Position numbers and translations under genes: made by a program
From: Methanosphaera stadtmanae
Lineage (GTDB): Archaea; Methanobacteriota; Methanobacteria; Methanobacteriales; Methanobacteriaceae
Assembly (NCBI GenBank): GCA_015062825.1
Contig: SUTR01000019.1
Span: 1,489 to 40,611, forward strand
Length of the DNA stretch: 39,123 nucleotides
Reading direction: 5' to 3'
Part shown: positions 1-9,958 of the stretch, piece by piece
Layout: every line of letters begins with the position of its first letter
How positions within the stretch are numbered: the stretch's first letter is position 1
The notes under the pieces: generated by a model
Database searches by the model: none
Seen by the model: only the letters and a program-made list of their open reading frames with translations
Told to the model about the DNA's origin: nothing

Positions 1-746
1 CTATTTACTTCATGGAAGCCACGTAAATCAACATCTTTTACTGGTTCATAAAGCATCTGTCTCATACCAGAATATGTTCTGTACAATATAGGTGTGTCAA
101 CATCTATAATTTCCCATAAATTACCAAATACTTTGTCTTTTGGTATAGCAAATGCTGCTACCATTATTACATCATAATCTAAATGTTTAACGTATCGTTC
201 GTCACCTATTACTATTTTAATATCATCTTCCAATCCTAATCTTCTTATGATATGTCTTGATAGTTTTGCTACACTTGGCTGTACTTCTATACCTACACAT
301 TTGCATCCAAACATCTTATTAATCATTATCAATGTTACAGGTAATGGTCCACTTCCTATAAATACGAATTTGGTATCTTTATCAAATTTGACTAGTTGAG
401 ATTCATTGTTCAGGAGACCTTCATATCTTTCATAGAAATGGAATGTATCCAAGACTTCCCATGCACTGTCCCCACCTTGAATAATTTCATATGCATTTTC
501 ACGTTCTAGTCTTGCTCCAATGTATACATAAAAGTCACGTATTGTTTCTAATGAATTAATCATTCCTTCATCAGACAATATTAGTTTTGCTGAATCATAA
601 TCTATGTTTTCATCATGTGCAATTACTTCTATTTCATCAAGAATTGGTACAAGTTCATCTAAGCTTACTTCATCAAGCTCCATTCCAAAATTGTTTAATT
701 TTATAGCTATTTCTCTAAGTGTAGTCCAATAATTTTTAGAACCCAT
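1..746 (-). CDS. Nicotianamine synthase-like protein (3' end outside window)
   Basis: This resembles archaeal nicotianamine synthase, which joins aminocarboxypropyl groups from S-adenosylmethionine into a nicotianamine-like metal chelator. I translated 248 codons; the gene runs off the left edge, so the C-terminus is missing. An ATG at 744-746 follows AAAGGAG about 7 bases upstream, which settles the start. The SAM-binding region is seen as FIGSGPLPVT near residues 129-138, followed by a GIEVQPSVAKLSR segment. A helical N-terminal half carries GARLERENAYE around residues 77-87; the glutamate at 81 sits where I recall the catalytic glutamate of the Methanothermobacter enzyme. The product could be another polyamine-like metallophore. 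The next gene is divergent, across a 230-base A+T-rich promoter region. Confidence 0.8.
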   Translation of the reverse strand, partial: MGSKNYWTTLREIAIKLNNFGMELDEVSLDELVPILDEIEVIAHDENIDYDSAKLILSDEGMINSLETIRDFYVYIGARLERENAYEIIQGGDSAWEVLDTFHFYERYEGLLNNESQLVKFDKDTKFVFIGSGPLPVTLIMINKMFGCKCVGIEVQPSVAKLSRHIIRRLGLEDDIKIVIGDERYVKHLDYDVIMVAAFAIPKDKVFGNLWEIIDVDTPILYRTYSGMRQMLYEPVKDVDLRGFHEVN

Positions 747-976
747 ATTAAATCTCCTTTAATCATATTAGTTAATATTACTTAAAAATATTAAATTTTT
801 ACACAATATTAAATAATGATATATATTAATAAATATTTAAAGTTGTCATAAATTTAATTTTTAATTGTTTTAAGATAATATAAAAAACAAGAATGTTAAA
901 AAGATAATATTTTTTATTAAACTATTCCCAAATATCATCAAAATAGTTAAATCAAATATAATAAAGAAGTAAGTAT

Positions 977-1993
977 ATGAAATATTATATGGGTATGGAT
1001 CATGGAACAACTGCTGTTAGTTTCCAATTGATTGATGAAAATAAAGATGAAGTTGCTTATTTCAGCCTTAATCGTGATAAGTTATCAAATGATGAAGTTA
1101 ATTTTAAGGATTCGTTATGTGAATATGTTAAGCCTAATGATATTAATCTTCTTGCCATGACTTATGCTATGGGTGATAATATTAATAAAATCACTTCAAT
1201 AAAAAATGTTGAAAATAAGGGTATTAAATCCATAAATGGTGCAGGACGTGTTACTGGAGGAGGTAGCAAAGTATATGATGAAATATTATCATTAAATATC
1301 CCTTCAGTGTTAATACCTGGTCTTCATAGAAATTCTACATTTATGGATGATAAATTTAGAGCATGCTATTCCCATTGTGCAAGTAGTGAAAAGGTTAGTC
1401 TTACTTATTATGCTTACAAAAAAACTGGATGGAAGAATATGATTATTGCAGACATCAGTTCAAATACCGTGTCAATACTTGTTGAAGATTCTAAAATTAG
1501 AGGAGCTATAGATGCATGTGTTGGTGCAATGGGCTTTATTCATGGCCCTATAGACCTGGAAATGATACGTGATATTGATGAAGGAAGACGAAGTGCCAAT
1601 GAATGTTTTTCACATGCAGGAATATCAAAGATTGCCCGAGTAAATAGTAAAGTAACAAACACTAAAGATATAATAATAGAAAAAGCTTTGAATAATGATA
1701 ATAATGCTAAATTGGCTATTGAATCATTAATTATGAGTGTTGTTATGGAAATTTATGGATTATATGGTATAAGCAATAATAGAATTGATGGTATAATTCT
1801 GACAGGTTCCGGAGGATGTATGAGAAAACCTATAGACATTAGTGGACAAATAACTAAAAAAATAGAAAAGCTAGCACCAGTCAAAGTATTAACATCAAAA
1901 AGTGGTGCTATTGGCAGTAGCCTTATTGCATATGATATATATAAAAATAGAAAAGAAAATATAATGGGTATTGAAGTGGATTATGATTATTAA
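977..1993 (+). CDS. Methanogenesis marker protein 12-like ATPase (UPF0285)
   Basis: A 338-residue protein with the actin/Hsp70/sugar-kinase (ASKHA) nucleotide-binding fold. A phosphate-1 loop is visible at the N-terminus (GMDHGTTAVSF, residues 6-16), a phosphate-2 segment near residue 160 (IADISSNTVSIL), and an adenosine-type motif near the C-terminus (GIILTGSGGC). The family is found across methanogens and is called methanogenesis marker 12; its biochemical role is not known to me. The Shine-Dalgarno match before the ATG is poor. Its stop codon overlaps the stop of the convergent surE gene by 3 bases. The fold is clear; assignment to the marker-12 family is from recall of its N-terminus. Confidence 0.75.
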   Translation: MKYYMGMDHGTTAVSFQLIDENKDEVAYFSLNRDKLSNDEVNFKDSLCEYVKPNDINLLAMTYAMGDNINKITSIKNVENKGIKSINGAGRVTGGGSKVYDEILSLNIPSVLIPGLHRNSTFMDDKFRACYSHCASSEKVSLTYYAYKKTGWKNMIIADISSNTVSILVEDSKIRGAIDACVGAMGFIHGPIDLEMIRDIDEGRRSANECFSHAGISKIARVNSKVTNTKDIIIEKALNNDNNAKLAIESLIMSVVMEIYGLYGISNNRIDGIILTGSGGCMRKPIDISGQITKKIEKLAPVKVLTSKSGAIGSSLIAYDIYKNRKENIMGIEVDYDY

Positions 1994-2763
1994 TCACTTA
2001 ACCATTTTGTCAAATCAACACTTGTAGCCATATTAGTGGATAATCCTGTTATTGTAGCTTTATTTTGTAATCTTAAAATGTGTACATCACTGTTCTGATT
2101 ATCATCCAAAATAAGACCACCAACTATCCAATAATATGGATTTCCATAGGGATCTATTCTTTTTTCAACATCAGTATCATACATTTTATCAGCCAAATCT
2201 GCCTGTACAATTTCATCAGATTCAGGATTTGCAGGAATATTTAAATTTAATATGTCAACACCCTCAGGCATTCCATGTTCTATTATTTTTTTCAATAATT
2301 TTCTTGTTATTCTAATTGCATTACTATAATCAACTTCCCTTATTCCATCCTTGAATTTGATGTCTTCTTGTTTTACCTGTATGGATACTGCTATAGCTGG
2401 TATTCCGAAGTATGCTGCTTCAAATGTTGCACCTAAAGTTCCACTTGTAGTGATACTTTTTGCCAAGTTTTCACCTACATTAATACCAGACAACACCAGA
2501 TCAGGAAGTTCTTCCAATAAATTTTTAGAACCTACAATTACACAGTCTGTTGGTGTTCCAGTGACGGCGTATGCTTCTGTACCATCATCCAAAATAGTGT
2601 TTATAGCACGTAATGGTTTCATTAATGTTATTGCATGTCCCACACCACTTTGTTGATGCAAGGGTGCTACAATCATTGTATCTGCCAAGTCTTTAACAGC
2701 ATCATTTAATGCAATTATCCCTTTAGAAGTAACTCCATCATCATTTGTTATTAAAATCTTCAT
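1990..2763 (-). CDS. surE: 5'-nucleotidase SurE
   Basis: SurE is a metal-dependent nucleoside 5'-/3'-monophosphate phosphatase. The 257-residue product starts MKILITNDDGV, whose paired aspartates (residues 8-9) bind the metal, and carries the SGINVGENL segment with the metal-binding asparagine, as well as GTPTDCV. The length is normal for the family. No Shine-Dalgarno sequence precedes the ATG; a TATA-like run lies just upstream, so the mRNA may be nearly leaderless. It converges on the marker-12-like gene with a 3-4 base overlap at the stops, leaving no room for a separate terminator. Confidence 0.96.
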   Translation of the reverse strand: MKILITNDDGVTSKGIIALNDAVKDLADTMIVAPLHQQSGVGHAITLMKPLRAINTILDDGTEAYAVTGTPTDCVIVGSKNLLEELPDLVLSGINVGENLAKSITTSGTLGATFEAAYFGIPAIAVSIQVKQEDIKFKDGIREVDYSNAIRITRKLLKKIIEHGMPEGVDILNLNIPANPESDEIVQADLADKMYDTDVEKRIDPYGNPYYWIVGGLILDDNQNSDVHILRLQNKATITGLSTNMATSVDLTKWLSD

Positions 2764-3024
2764 AATAATATATATGTAAATATTCTTTAAGTATTTTAAC
2801 AGTTAAATTAAATGAGTTTAAATTCCTTTTTTGCAAAAACCATGTTTTAGATAAATACTTAAATGAAAAATCTTGTTTTATATAACTTAAGTAATATAAT
2901 GAATTTAATTTATAATTGGACTATTTTTCAAAAAAACATATTTTTAAGTATATTAAATTACAAAATATAAATCAATATATATTATAAAACTCATAATATT
3001 TTTTTAATTTGACGAGGGAGAACA

Positions 3025-3900
3025 TTGGATAAAGAAAGATTAATTAATTTTGTTGCTACTATTATGGAAGATAGTGGCTTTAAAGTTATGAAAAACTACA
3101 CAGTATCTAATCATGTAATTGATATTTATGGTATTCTTGAGACAAGAAATGGAACATCTAGTGTAGTAGTTGCTTGTAAAAATTATGAAGAACCATGGAA
3201 AATTGGAATAGATGTACTAAAAGAAATGGAAAATGTTGCTAAATTAGTAAATGCTTCTAAAATAATGATATTTACAACCAGCAGTTATAAGCATGGTGCT
3301 GCCGTCTATGCACAAAGACGTAACATCAAGTTAGTTGATAGAAAAGGTATTATCAGAATTGCTAAGAATTATGCTAATAATCGTACAGTTATTGAAGAGG
3401 ATACTGATGATTATGAATATTATGAACCGGAATATTATGAACCAATAAATAGCAAACCTGCAAGCTTAAATCCTCATAGTACAAGTTATAATGGAAACAG
3501 CAATGGTAATACTCGTTCAATATTTGCTGGCAGATTAGGCAGATTCAGTGGAACAACCAGCAGCAATTACCATAACACTTTGTCAAATACATCCAGAAGA
3601 AGTATGAGTACTAGAAATAATAAGCCTGGAATTAATATCAATATTAATGATATTATATCTTTCTTTAAAGGTCATACTCTTGTATTCATGATTCTCTTAG
3701 TTGTTATATCAGCTCTCATATCATATTTACTAAGTTCAATAACAAGAGGACCATTTACTGGTATTGGTAAGATTGTGGCTAGTGCAATTGTATGTTATGG
3801 TGGTATGTTATTAATTAATAGAGACTTATCTGATGTATTGGCAAAAGGAAGTATTCTATTCTTTATTTCAATTATAATTTCCATATTGTCAACAATATAA
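3025..3900 (+). CDS. Membrane protein with N-terminal Mrr-like restriction endonuclease fold
   Basis: A 291-residue protein in three parts. Residues 1-115 look like an Mrr-type PD-(D/E)XK nuclease domain: the candidate metal-binding aspartate is D33 in VIDIYG, followed by a beta strand ending in ACK (residues 50-52). Residues 120-215 are a polar Asn/Ser/Tyr-rich linker. Residues 218-238, 248-264 and 274-290 are hydrophobic and should cross the membrane. The start is a TTG preceded by GAGGGAG; no better ATG exists upstream in frame. The usual Glu or Gln two residues before the catalytic Lys is Ala here, so activity is doubtful. The gene stands alone between surE and a tRNA. A DNA- or RNA-sensing role at the membrane is possible but unproven. 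Confidence 0.7.
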   Translation: MDKERLINFVATIMEDSGFKVMKNYTVSNHVIDIYGILETRNGTSSVVVACKNYEEPWKIGIDVLKEMENVAKLVNASKIMIFTTSSYKHGAAVYAQRRNIKLVDRKGIIRIAKNYANNRTVIEEDTDDYEYYEPEYYEPINSKPASLNPHSTSYNGNSNGNTRSIFAGRLGRFSGTTSSNYHNTLSNTSRRSMSTRNNKPGINININDIISFFKGHTLVFMILLVVISALISYLLSSITRGPFTGIGKIVASAIVCYGGMLLINRDLSDVLAKGSILFFISIIISILSTI

Positions 3901-4072
3901 TTACTTCTCTTTATCCCTCACTATTTTTTATTTTATTTAAATACAATTTTGTTCAGGATATTTTATATAATATAACATTGTTAATTAGATGGATATAAAA
4001 AAACAAATTCATTGAAACGAAAAAAAAATCGATTAAAATATCTTGTTAAAAATTAGATTAATTATAAAGTAA

Positions 4073-4144
4073 TGGGCCGGAGGAGATTTGAACTCCTGAT
4101 CCCCTCCTTGTAAGGGAGGTATCATACCCCTAGACCACCAGCCC
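4073..4144 (-). tRNA. tRNA-Val (anticodon TAC)
   Basis: On the minus strand the gene folds as a cloverleaf. The acceptor stem pairs GGGCTGG with CCGGCCC (one G-U pair), with A as discriminator. The anticodon arm is CCTCC / CTTACAA / GGAGG, giving anticodon TAC. The T arm is AGGAG / TTCAAAT / CTCCT. CCA is not encoded. I see no intron. Confidence 0.95.
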
Positions 4145-4438
4145 AGATTAAAAATAATTCATGTCTATCAGACACTATACAATAGTATATTATTCATAGT
4201 ATTTAAATGTTATGGTTCTATAAACTCAATATTAAAAAATCCAAAAAAACATCCCTGAAAATAGTATAAAAATAAGATAAGTTATAAAAAAGACAAATAT
4301 GCAGAATATAATAAAACTTAAACACTTAAACTAAATAAAATATAAAAAAACCATCTAAACTTAAAAGTTATATAATTAAAAAAAGATAATAATATATATT
4401 AAAGTATTTAATAAAAAAAATGAAAAAGGAATTATATT

Positions 4439-5359
4439 ATGGCATTCGATGAAACAGGAAAAATATGGTTCAATGGTGAATTAGTAGATTGGAAAGATGC
4501 ACAAATACATGTATTATCCCACGTAGTACATTATGGTACTAGTGTATTTGAAGGTCTAAGATGCTATGACACAGAAAATGGACCTGCAGTATTCAGACTA
4601 GAAGACCACATGAAAAGATTGATTAACTCAGCTAAAATTTACAGAACAGAAATTCCATACACACTTGAAGAATTATGTGAAGCTGTAAAAGAAACAATAC
4701 ATATTAATAAATTAAAATCATGTTACATAAGACCAATTGTATTTAGAGGATACAATGAATTAGGAGTATATCCATTAAACTGTCCGGTTGAAACTGTTAT
4801 TGCAGTATGGGAATGGGGACAATATCTTGGAGAAGAAGCATTAGAACAAGGTATAGACATATGTACATCAACATGGAGAAAAATGGCTCCAGATACCATG
4901 CCAAACATGGCAAAAGCAGGATCCAACTATATGAATTCACAACTGGCTAAAATGGAATCCGTAGCAAATGGATATAAAGAAAGTATTATCCTAAACTATA
5001 ATGGAGATGTAGGAGAAGGATCTGGAGAAAACCTATTTATGGTTGAAGATGGAGTTATATATACACCAGACATAGGTTCATCTGTACTTAATGGTATTAC
5101 AAGAAACACAGTCATACAACTTGCTAAAGACTTAGGATATGAAGTAAGAGAAGAACGTATTCCTAGAGAAAGAGTATATACTGCAGATGAATTATTCTTC
5201 ACAGGAACAGCAGCAGAATTATCACCAATTAAATCTGTTGATAAAATTACAATTGGAAAAGGCAAACGTGGTCCAATAACCAAAGATATACAAGACAGTC
5301 TATTTGACATACTTGACAATAAAGTTGAAGATAAATATGGATGGTTAGACTTCATATAA
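4439..5359 (+). CDS. ilvE: Branched-chain amino acid aminotransferase
   Basis: A 306-residue fold-type IV PLP aminotransferase that interconverts leucine, isoleucine and valine with their 2-oxo acids using glutamate/2-oxoglutarate. The N-terminus ([11 protein letters not shown]) and [13 protein letters not shown] segment are typical. The PLP lysine is K159 in [11 protein letters not shown], and the phosphate-binding region [10 protein letters not shown] follows. An AAAGGA-like ribosome site precedes the ATG. It stands after a roughly 290-base A+T-rich leader region and is followed by uppP about 80 bases on. With ilvD at 33430 it covers part of the branched-chain pathway in this window. Confidence 0.96.
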   Translation: MAFDETGKIWFNGELVDWKDAQIHVLSHVVHYGTSVFEGLRCYDTENGPAVFRLEDHMKRLINSAKIYRTEIPYTLEELCEAVKETIHINKLKSCYIRPIVFRGYNELGVYPLNCPVETVIAVWEWGQYLGEEALEQGIDICTSTWRKMAPDTMPNMAKAGSNYMNSQLAKMESVANGYKESIILNYNGDVGEGSGENLFMVEDGVIYTPDIGSSVLNGITRNTVIQLAKDLGYEVREERIPRERVYTADELFFTGTAAELSPIKSVDKITIGKGKRGPITKDIQDSLFDILDNKVEDKYGWLDFI

Positions 5360-5438
5360 TCCCATCATATTTATTTTTAACATATTTTACTATTTTTTTA
5401 CAATTATTTTTTTATATATTTGAATTTAAGGTGATTAT

Positions 5439-6269
5439 ATGTTAGATATACTTAGTGCCATAATTTTAGGAGCCGTTCAGGGACTATCAGAATTTTTACC
5501 GATAAGTAGTTCTGGACATCTTGCATTAATACCTCATCTGTTAGGTGTTGAAACAGGACTTGCATTTGACACCGTTTTACATATTGGGACATTGATTGCA
5601 ATATTCACATTCTTTTGGAAAGATATAATAAATTTAATAAAAGGTTTCATCCTAAGTATTATTGATTTATCAGAAGGAATTGATAAATTTAAAGAAGGTC
5701 TAAATACTATTCCTGAAAAACGTTTTGCATGGCTGATTATTATTGGTACCATACCTACAGGAATAATAGGAATATTATTTAAGGATGCTGTTGAAACAGT
5801 ATTAAGAGGAACAATATTTATAGGATTCTTCCTTATAGTAACAGGAATAATTCTATATTATTCAGAAAGACATTCATCAGGAAATATCACAGCAAAGGAC
5901 ATGTCATTTAAAAAAGCAGCAATAGTTGGTATATGTCAAGGACTTGCTGTACTGCCCGGCATATCACGATCTGGTTCAACAATTGCATCAGGATTATGTT
6001 TAGGTTTAGAAAGAGAATATGCAGCTCGTTATAGCTTTTTATTATCAGTACCTGCCGTTATAGCTGCAGGAGTTTTACAAATTAAAGATATAGCAAATAT
6101 AGATGCATCAATGACAGTATTGCTTGCAGGATTCTTATCATCAGTAATATTTGGTTATCTGGCCATCAAGTTACTTATGAAAATGATAAAGGGGTGGAGT
6201 TTAGATATATTTGCATACTATTGTTGGATAGTAGGTATATTAACTTTAGTATTATCGGTTATAATTTAA
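5439..6269 (+). CDS. uppP: Undecaprenyl-diphosphatase UppP (BacA family)
   Basis: A 276-residue integral membrane phosphatase that recycles polyprenyl pyrophosphate to the monophosphate carrier. Both family motifs are present: SEFLPISSSGHL near residue 17 and PGISRSGST near residue 174, with alternating hydrophobic segments over the whole length. An AAGGTGAT ribosome site precedes the ATG. In archaea the carrier would serve cell-wall (pseudomurein) or glycan assembly; which lipid is used cannot be read from sequence. Its stop abuts the stop of convergent kae1-bud32 with no spacer. Confidence 0.95.
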   Translation: MLDILSAIILGAVQGLSEFLPISSSGHLALIPHLLGVETGLAFDTVLHIGTLIAIFTFFWKDIINLIKGFILSIIDLSEGIDKFKEGLNTIPEKRFAWLIIIGTIPTGIIGILFKDAVETVLRGTIFIGFFLIVTGIILYYSERHSSGNITAKDMSFKKAAIVGICQGLAVLPGISRSGSTIASGLCLGLEREYAARYSFLLSVPAVIAAGVLQIKDIANIDASMTVLLAGFLSSVIFGYLAIKLLMKMIKGWSLDIFAYYCWIVGILTLVLSVII

Positions 6270-7880
6270 TTAGAGGTATCTTCCTCTTTGTTCTATTTCT
6301 TCTATTTTTTTAATTATATTATCATCATCATAGCCATCAAGGAAATAATTAAATAATTTCTCTGATTTTTCAGGAACAATAGTAGTTAAAGATTTTTTAA
6401 ATACCAATAAATCAGTCCCCTTATCTTCATAAAGATCACTATATTTTCCCAATCCAAAGTCTATGAATACAGGTTCATCATTAGAAACCAATATATTTGC
6501 AGTAGTCAAATCCCCATGTATGATTCCAGCCTCATGAATGTTTGATACATCAGATCCAATCATGTTAAATAATTTTTCAATATATCCATCATCATTATTT
6601 ATTAAAACATCCTGCAATTGTTTAGCATTTATTTTCTCTTCAATAATATTCATATTTTCCAAATCTACAGAATATATAAATGGTGTTCTTACATTGACTT
6701 TTTTACAATCATTGATTAATTTAACTTCTTCTTTAGTTCTTTCAAGCCTTAACTTTTTATCAATATCACCTGTACGATAACTCTTTTTTATCCTATGTTT
6801 AATGATAGCATCCTTTTCATCCCAAATACAATCAATAATATCAGCTTCAGCACCTTTATATGATATTTCATCAGGTAGTTCTATCATATTACATGCACTA
6901 TTGTTAATCCAGGTTACTTCTACCTGGTCTGTTCTATATTTAGGATTAATATAACTATTTTCAATACCACATAAATTCTCATTATATGACAATAACCCCA
7001 GTCTTGCAATCATAGATCCATTATCGCCACAATATTTCATAGGTGGCATGTAAAAATCAACGTAATGCTCTTCACACATTACCTGCAACATGTTACGTAA
7101 TGTGCTGTTGGCTGCTACACCCCCACACAACAATACCTCATCCTTACCAGTATAACTCAGTGCACGTTCAGTAACCTCACATAACATTGCAAAACATGTT
7201 TGCTGAAAACTATTACATACCACATCCAAATCCACACCTTTTCTATATTTGTTAATGGCACTGGTTAAAATACCTGAAAATGACAAATCCATACCCTTAA
7301 CAACATAAGGCAATTCTACCGTTTCATCCGTGTTTAATGCATGTTTTTCAACGATAGGTCCCCCCGGATGACCCAAACCAATATCTCTAGAAAATTGATC
7401 AAGACAATTACCAATTGCAATATCTAACGTTTCACCAATAATTCTATATCTTCCAGATTCATAACTAATAATCTGCGTATTTCCACCACTGGCATATAAA
7501 GTAACAGGATTTGTAGCACCAGTTGTAAGCTTTCCTATTTCCACATGACCAATACAATGATTAACCCCAATAAGAGGAACATTAATATTTTGTGACAGGC
7601 TTCTTGCCGCTGTTGCAATAGTACGTAATGCCGGACCTAAACCCGGACCTTTAGCAAATGAAACCAAGTCAATATCATTTAATGATAAACCTGATTCATC
7701 TAATGCATCATTAATCAATGGAACTATATGCTCTGCATGAAAATTTGCTGCTTCTCTTGGATGAATTCCACCAACTTCAGGATATAACTGGTCACCACAT
7801 GTTGCAAGAATATTTCCATCAGAGTCAACAATACCTATACCTGTCTTTTCAGCTGTACCTTCAATACCTAAACAAATCAA
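6270..7880 (-). CDS. kae1-bud32: Kae1-Bud32 fusion: tRNA threonylcarbamoyladenosine synthase / kinase
   Basis: A 536-residue fusion of two KEOPS subunits that make t6A at position 37 of ANN-decoding tRNAs. Residues 1 to about 325 are Kae1: the metal-binding HCIGH motif is at 108-112, followed by YASGGNTQII and GGVAANSTLR. From about residue 340 comes the Bud32 atypical kinase, with the ATP lysine region GAEADII, catalytic IHGDLTTANILV and metal-binding FIDFGLGKYS. The start is a TTG; an upstream ATG in the same frame meets a stop after five codons, so it is not used. A GGGGT stretch 8 bases upstream may bind the ribosome. This fusion is common in euryarchaea. Confidence 0.96.
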   Translation of the reverse strand: MICLGIEGTAEKTGIGIVDSDGNILATCGDQLYPEVGGIHPREAANFHAEHIVPLINDALDESGLSLNDIDLVSFAKGPGLGPALRTIATAARSLSQNINVPLIGVNHCIGHVEIGKLTTGATNPVTLYASGGNTQIISYESGRYRIIGETLDIAIGNCLDQFSRDIGLGHPGGPIVEKHALNTDETVELPYVVKGMDLSFSGILTSAINKYRKGVDLDVVCNSFQQTCFAMLCEVTERALSYTGKDEVLLCGGVAANSTLRNMLQVMCEEHYVDFYMPPMKYCGDNGSMIARLGLLSYNENLCGIENSYINPKYRTDQVEVTWINNSACNMIELPDEISYKGAEADIIDCIWDEKDAIIKHRIKKSYRTGDIDKKLRLERTKEEVKLINDCKKVNVRTPFIYSVDLENMNIIEEKINAKQLQDVLINNDDGYIEKLFNMIGSDVSNIHEAGIIHGDLTTANILVSNDEPVFIDFGLGKYSDLYEDKGTDLLVFKKSLTTIVPEKSEKLFNYFLDGYDDDNIIKKIEEIEQRGRYL

Positions 7881-8039
7881 AAATAATACCCCATTAAAAA
7901 TATCAATTATTCTTTAATAAATCCGTGATAAATCAATAAAAATGAATTAAAAAAATCATATAATCAAGATGTATTGATTAACAATTTAAATAATCAATTA
8001 GGATTGAAAATCCTCTCCTAATGTATTATATATTCAAAA

Positions 8040-8094
8040 TATATATTTAATAGTATAGTATTAAAAACAAAAATCACAACAAGGAGAATATAAT
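8040..8094 (+). promoter_or_regulatory. Probable promoter and ribosome site of cobT
   Basis: A TATA-like run (ATATATTTAATAGTATAG) lies about 45 bases before the cobT ATG, and AAGGAGA lies 8 bases before it. Spacing suits an archaeal TATA box with a short leader. No transcript evidence is available, and such A+T runs are common in this genome. Confidence 0.4.
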
Positions 8095-9171
8095 ATGTAT
8101 GAAAACATAAAAATATTTGGATCAGACAAAGTACTAAAAGACTTAGAAAAATCAGAAAATATGCTATTTGCATGTGTACTAGGAAATACAGCAGTATCAA
8201 AAATTGAAGGAATTAGTGGAGCAGGTGGATCACCAGAAATGACTCCATATACACCAGCTCTAGATGTAGAATTAATGCTTAGAAACCAGGCATTAAGTCT
8301 TCCAGAAATAGCTATTACAGAATCAGATGAAGTACCAGCACCAACACCAGGACTTCTAACTAAAACAACATATGAATTATTACATATACCATTCATACCA
8401 GTTAGTGCAGGACTAGAGGTAGAACCTAAAACATCATACATAAGCCTTAATGGTCAACCAGGTGGAGATTTAAGAGAAGGAAAAGGAGTACCAAATCCAG
8501 AAGAAATATTTGAAAATGCAAAAGAAGCAGGACAATACTTATCCCAACTAACAGATCATTTAATGATAGGTGAATCAACACCTGCTGGTACAACCACAGC
8601 ACAAGGAGTACTTACAGCTTTAGGTTATGACGTGGAAGGAAAAATAAGTGGATGTATGATGCACAATCCTCATGAACTTAAAAAAGAAGTTGTGGATGCA
8701 GCATTGGAAAAAAATAATGTTAAACCTGGAGACCTAAAAGACGATCCATTTAAAGCAGTTGCAATTGCAGGAGATCCAACAATAATAGCAGCAGCAGGAA
8801 TGGCTATTGGAAGCAGCGTACCTGTAACATTAGCAGGTGGTACACAAATGACTGCAGTTCTTGCAACAATAAAAGCTATTGAACCTGATTATGATTTTTC
8901 AAACATTGCAATAGCAACAACAGTATATGTAGCTAATGATGAAACATCAGACATATTAGATATTGTAAATCAAATCGGTGAAATCGCAGTATATGCAGCA
9001 GACCCTAAAATGGAAAACTCTTCACATCCAGGTCTAGCAAGCTTTGCAAAAGGTTCTGTAAAAGAAGGAGTAGGTGCAGGTGGAAGTGTACTTTATGCAT
9101 ATCTTAAAGGAATCACCCCAGAAGAATACCTTGCAAAACTAGAAGAGCTAACAGCTGCAGTATTTGGATAA
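8095..9171 (+). CDS. cobT: Archaeal CobT-type nicotinate-nucleotide phosphoribosyltransferase (UPF0284)
   Basis: A 358-residue protein of the archaeal CobT branch, which activates the lower-ligand base of cobamides by transferring phosphoribose from nicotinate mononucleotide. Recognisable segments are GISGAGGSPEMTPYTPA near residue 40, GESTPAGTTTAQGVL near 163, and a Gly-rich VTLAGGTQM segment. A strong AAGGAG site precedes the ATG. Which lower ligand is used in this organism is not visible. It is monocistronic by spacing, with divergent kae1-bud32 upstream. It belongs functionally with cbiB, cbiG and cbiH further along the window. Confidence 0.9.
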   Translation: MYENIKIFGSDKVLKDLEKSENMLFACVLGNTAVSKIEGISGAGGSPEMTPYTPALDVELMLRNQALSLPEIAITESDEVPAPTPGLLTKTTYELLHIPFIPVSAGLEVEPKTSYISLNGQPGGDLREGKGVPNPEEIFENAKEAGQYLSQLTDHLMIGESTPAGTTTAQGVLTALGYDVEGKISGCMMHNPHELKKEVVDAALEKNNVKPGDLKDDPFKAVAIAGDPTIIAAAGMAIGSSVPVTLAGGTQMTAVLATIKAIEPDYDFSNIAIATTVYVANDETSDILDIVNQIGEIAVYAADPKMENSSHPGLASFAKGSVKEGVGAGGSVLYAYLKGITPEEYLAKLEELTAAVFG

Positions 9172-9310
9172 GTAAATACGTATTTATTCTCCCATAACCA
9201 CCTCTTTTAAAAATTAATTTTTATGATATTATTATAATCATTACACGATTTTAATTAATATTAAAATAAAAATATAGATATTAGTTTTTCTAAAAATATT
9301 ATTGATATAT

Positions 9311-9862
9311 ATGATAGTAACATTTATTACTGGAAACGAACATAAAGTTAAAGAGGCAAGAGGTATTTTCGAAAAATTTGGTATTGAAGTTGACCATGAA
9401 AATCCGGGCTATCCTGAAGTTCAAGGTTCAATAGAGGAAGTTGCAGCATATGGAGCTAAATATGTAGCAAATCTATTACAGAAACCAGTTATAGTAGATG
9501 ATACTGGCCTATTTATCAGATGCCTTAATGATTTTCCCGGAACATATTCGTCTTATGTCCAGGAAACTATAACCAACAAGGGCATTATTAAATTACTTGA
9601 AGACGAACAGGACAGATATGCCGAATTCAGGTCATGTATTGGTTATTGTGCACCCAATTGTGAACCCGAGACTTTTTTAGGTACTGTTTCTGGAGAAATT
9701 TTATCAGAAGAAAAAGGTAATAATGGATTTGCATATGATCCACTCTTCTATGTTGAAAAATATGACAAGACATTTGGAGAGCTTACTACTGATGAAAAAA
9801 ATGAATGTTCACATAGAAGAATATCCATGGAAAAATTTGCTAAATGGTATTCAAAACAATGA
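9311..9862 (+). CDS. rdgB: XTP/dITP diphosphatase (Ham1/RdgB family)
   Basis: This 183-residue enzyme hydrolyses non-canonical purine triphosphates (dITP, XTP) and keeps them out of DNA and RNA. The family signature is complete: [12 protein letters not shown] at the N-terminus, VDDTGLFI, the GFAYDPLF loop and the C-terminal [14 protein letters not shown] three codons upstream is in frame, but the ATG at 9311 gives the usual family N-terminus (MIVTFITGN), so I chose it. There is no clear Shine-Dalgarno sequence, so the message may be leaderless. Confidence 0.95.
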   Translation: MIVTFITGNEHKVKEARGIFEKFGIEVDHENPGYPEVQGSIEEVAAYGAKYVANLLQKPVIVDDTGLFIRCLNDFPGTYSSYVQETITNKGIIKLLEDEQDRYAEFRSCIGYCAPNCEPETFLGTVSGEILSEEKGNNGFAYDPLFYVEKYDKTFGELTTDEKNECSHRRISMEKFAKWYSKQ

Positions 9863-9958
9863 GAATATTCAGTTATAATTATTATATTATAGGAAGATGA
9901 ATGCTTTTTTTAGTATAATATAAATTGCATAATAAAAATAATATGGAGAACAAATAAT

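Noticed and set aside
4996-5355. A 119-codon minus-strand frame within ilvE
   Set aside because: It is a shadow frame opposite a complete, well-conserved aminotransferase gene.
8061-8441. A 126-codon minus-strand frame opposite the start of cobT
   Set aside because: It overlaps the cobT promoter and coding region and has no family features.
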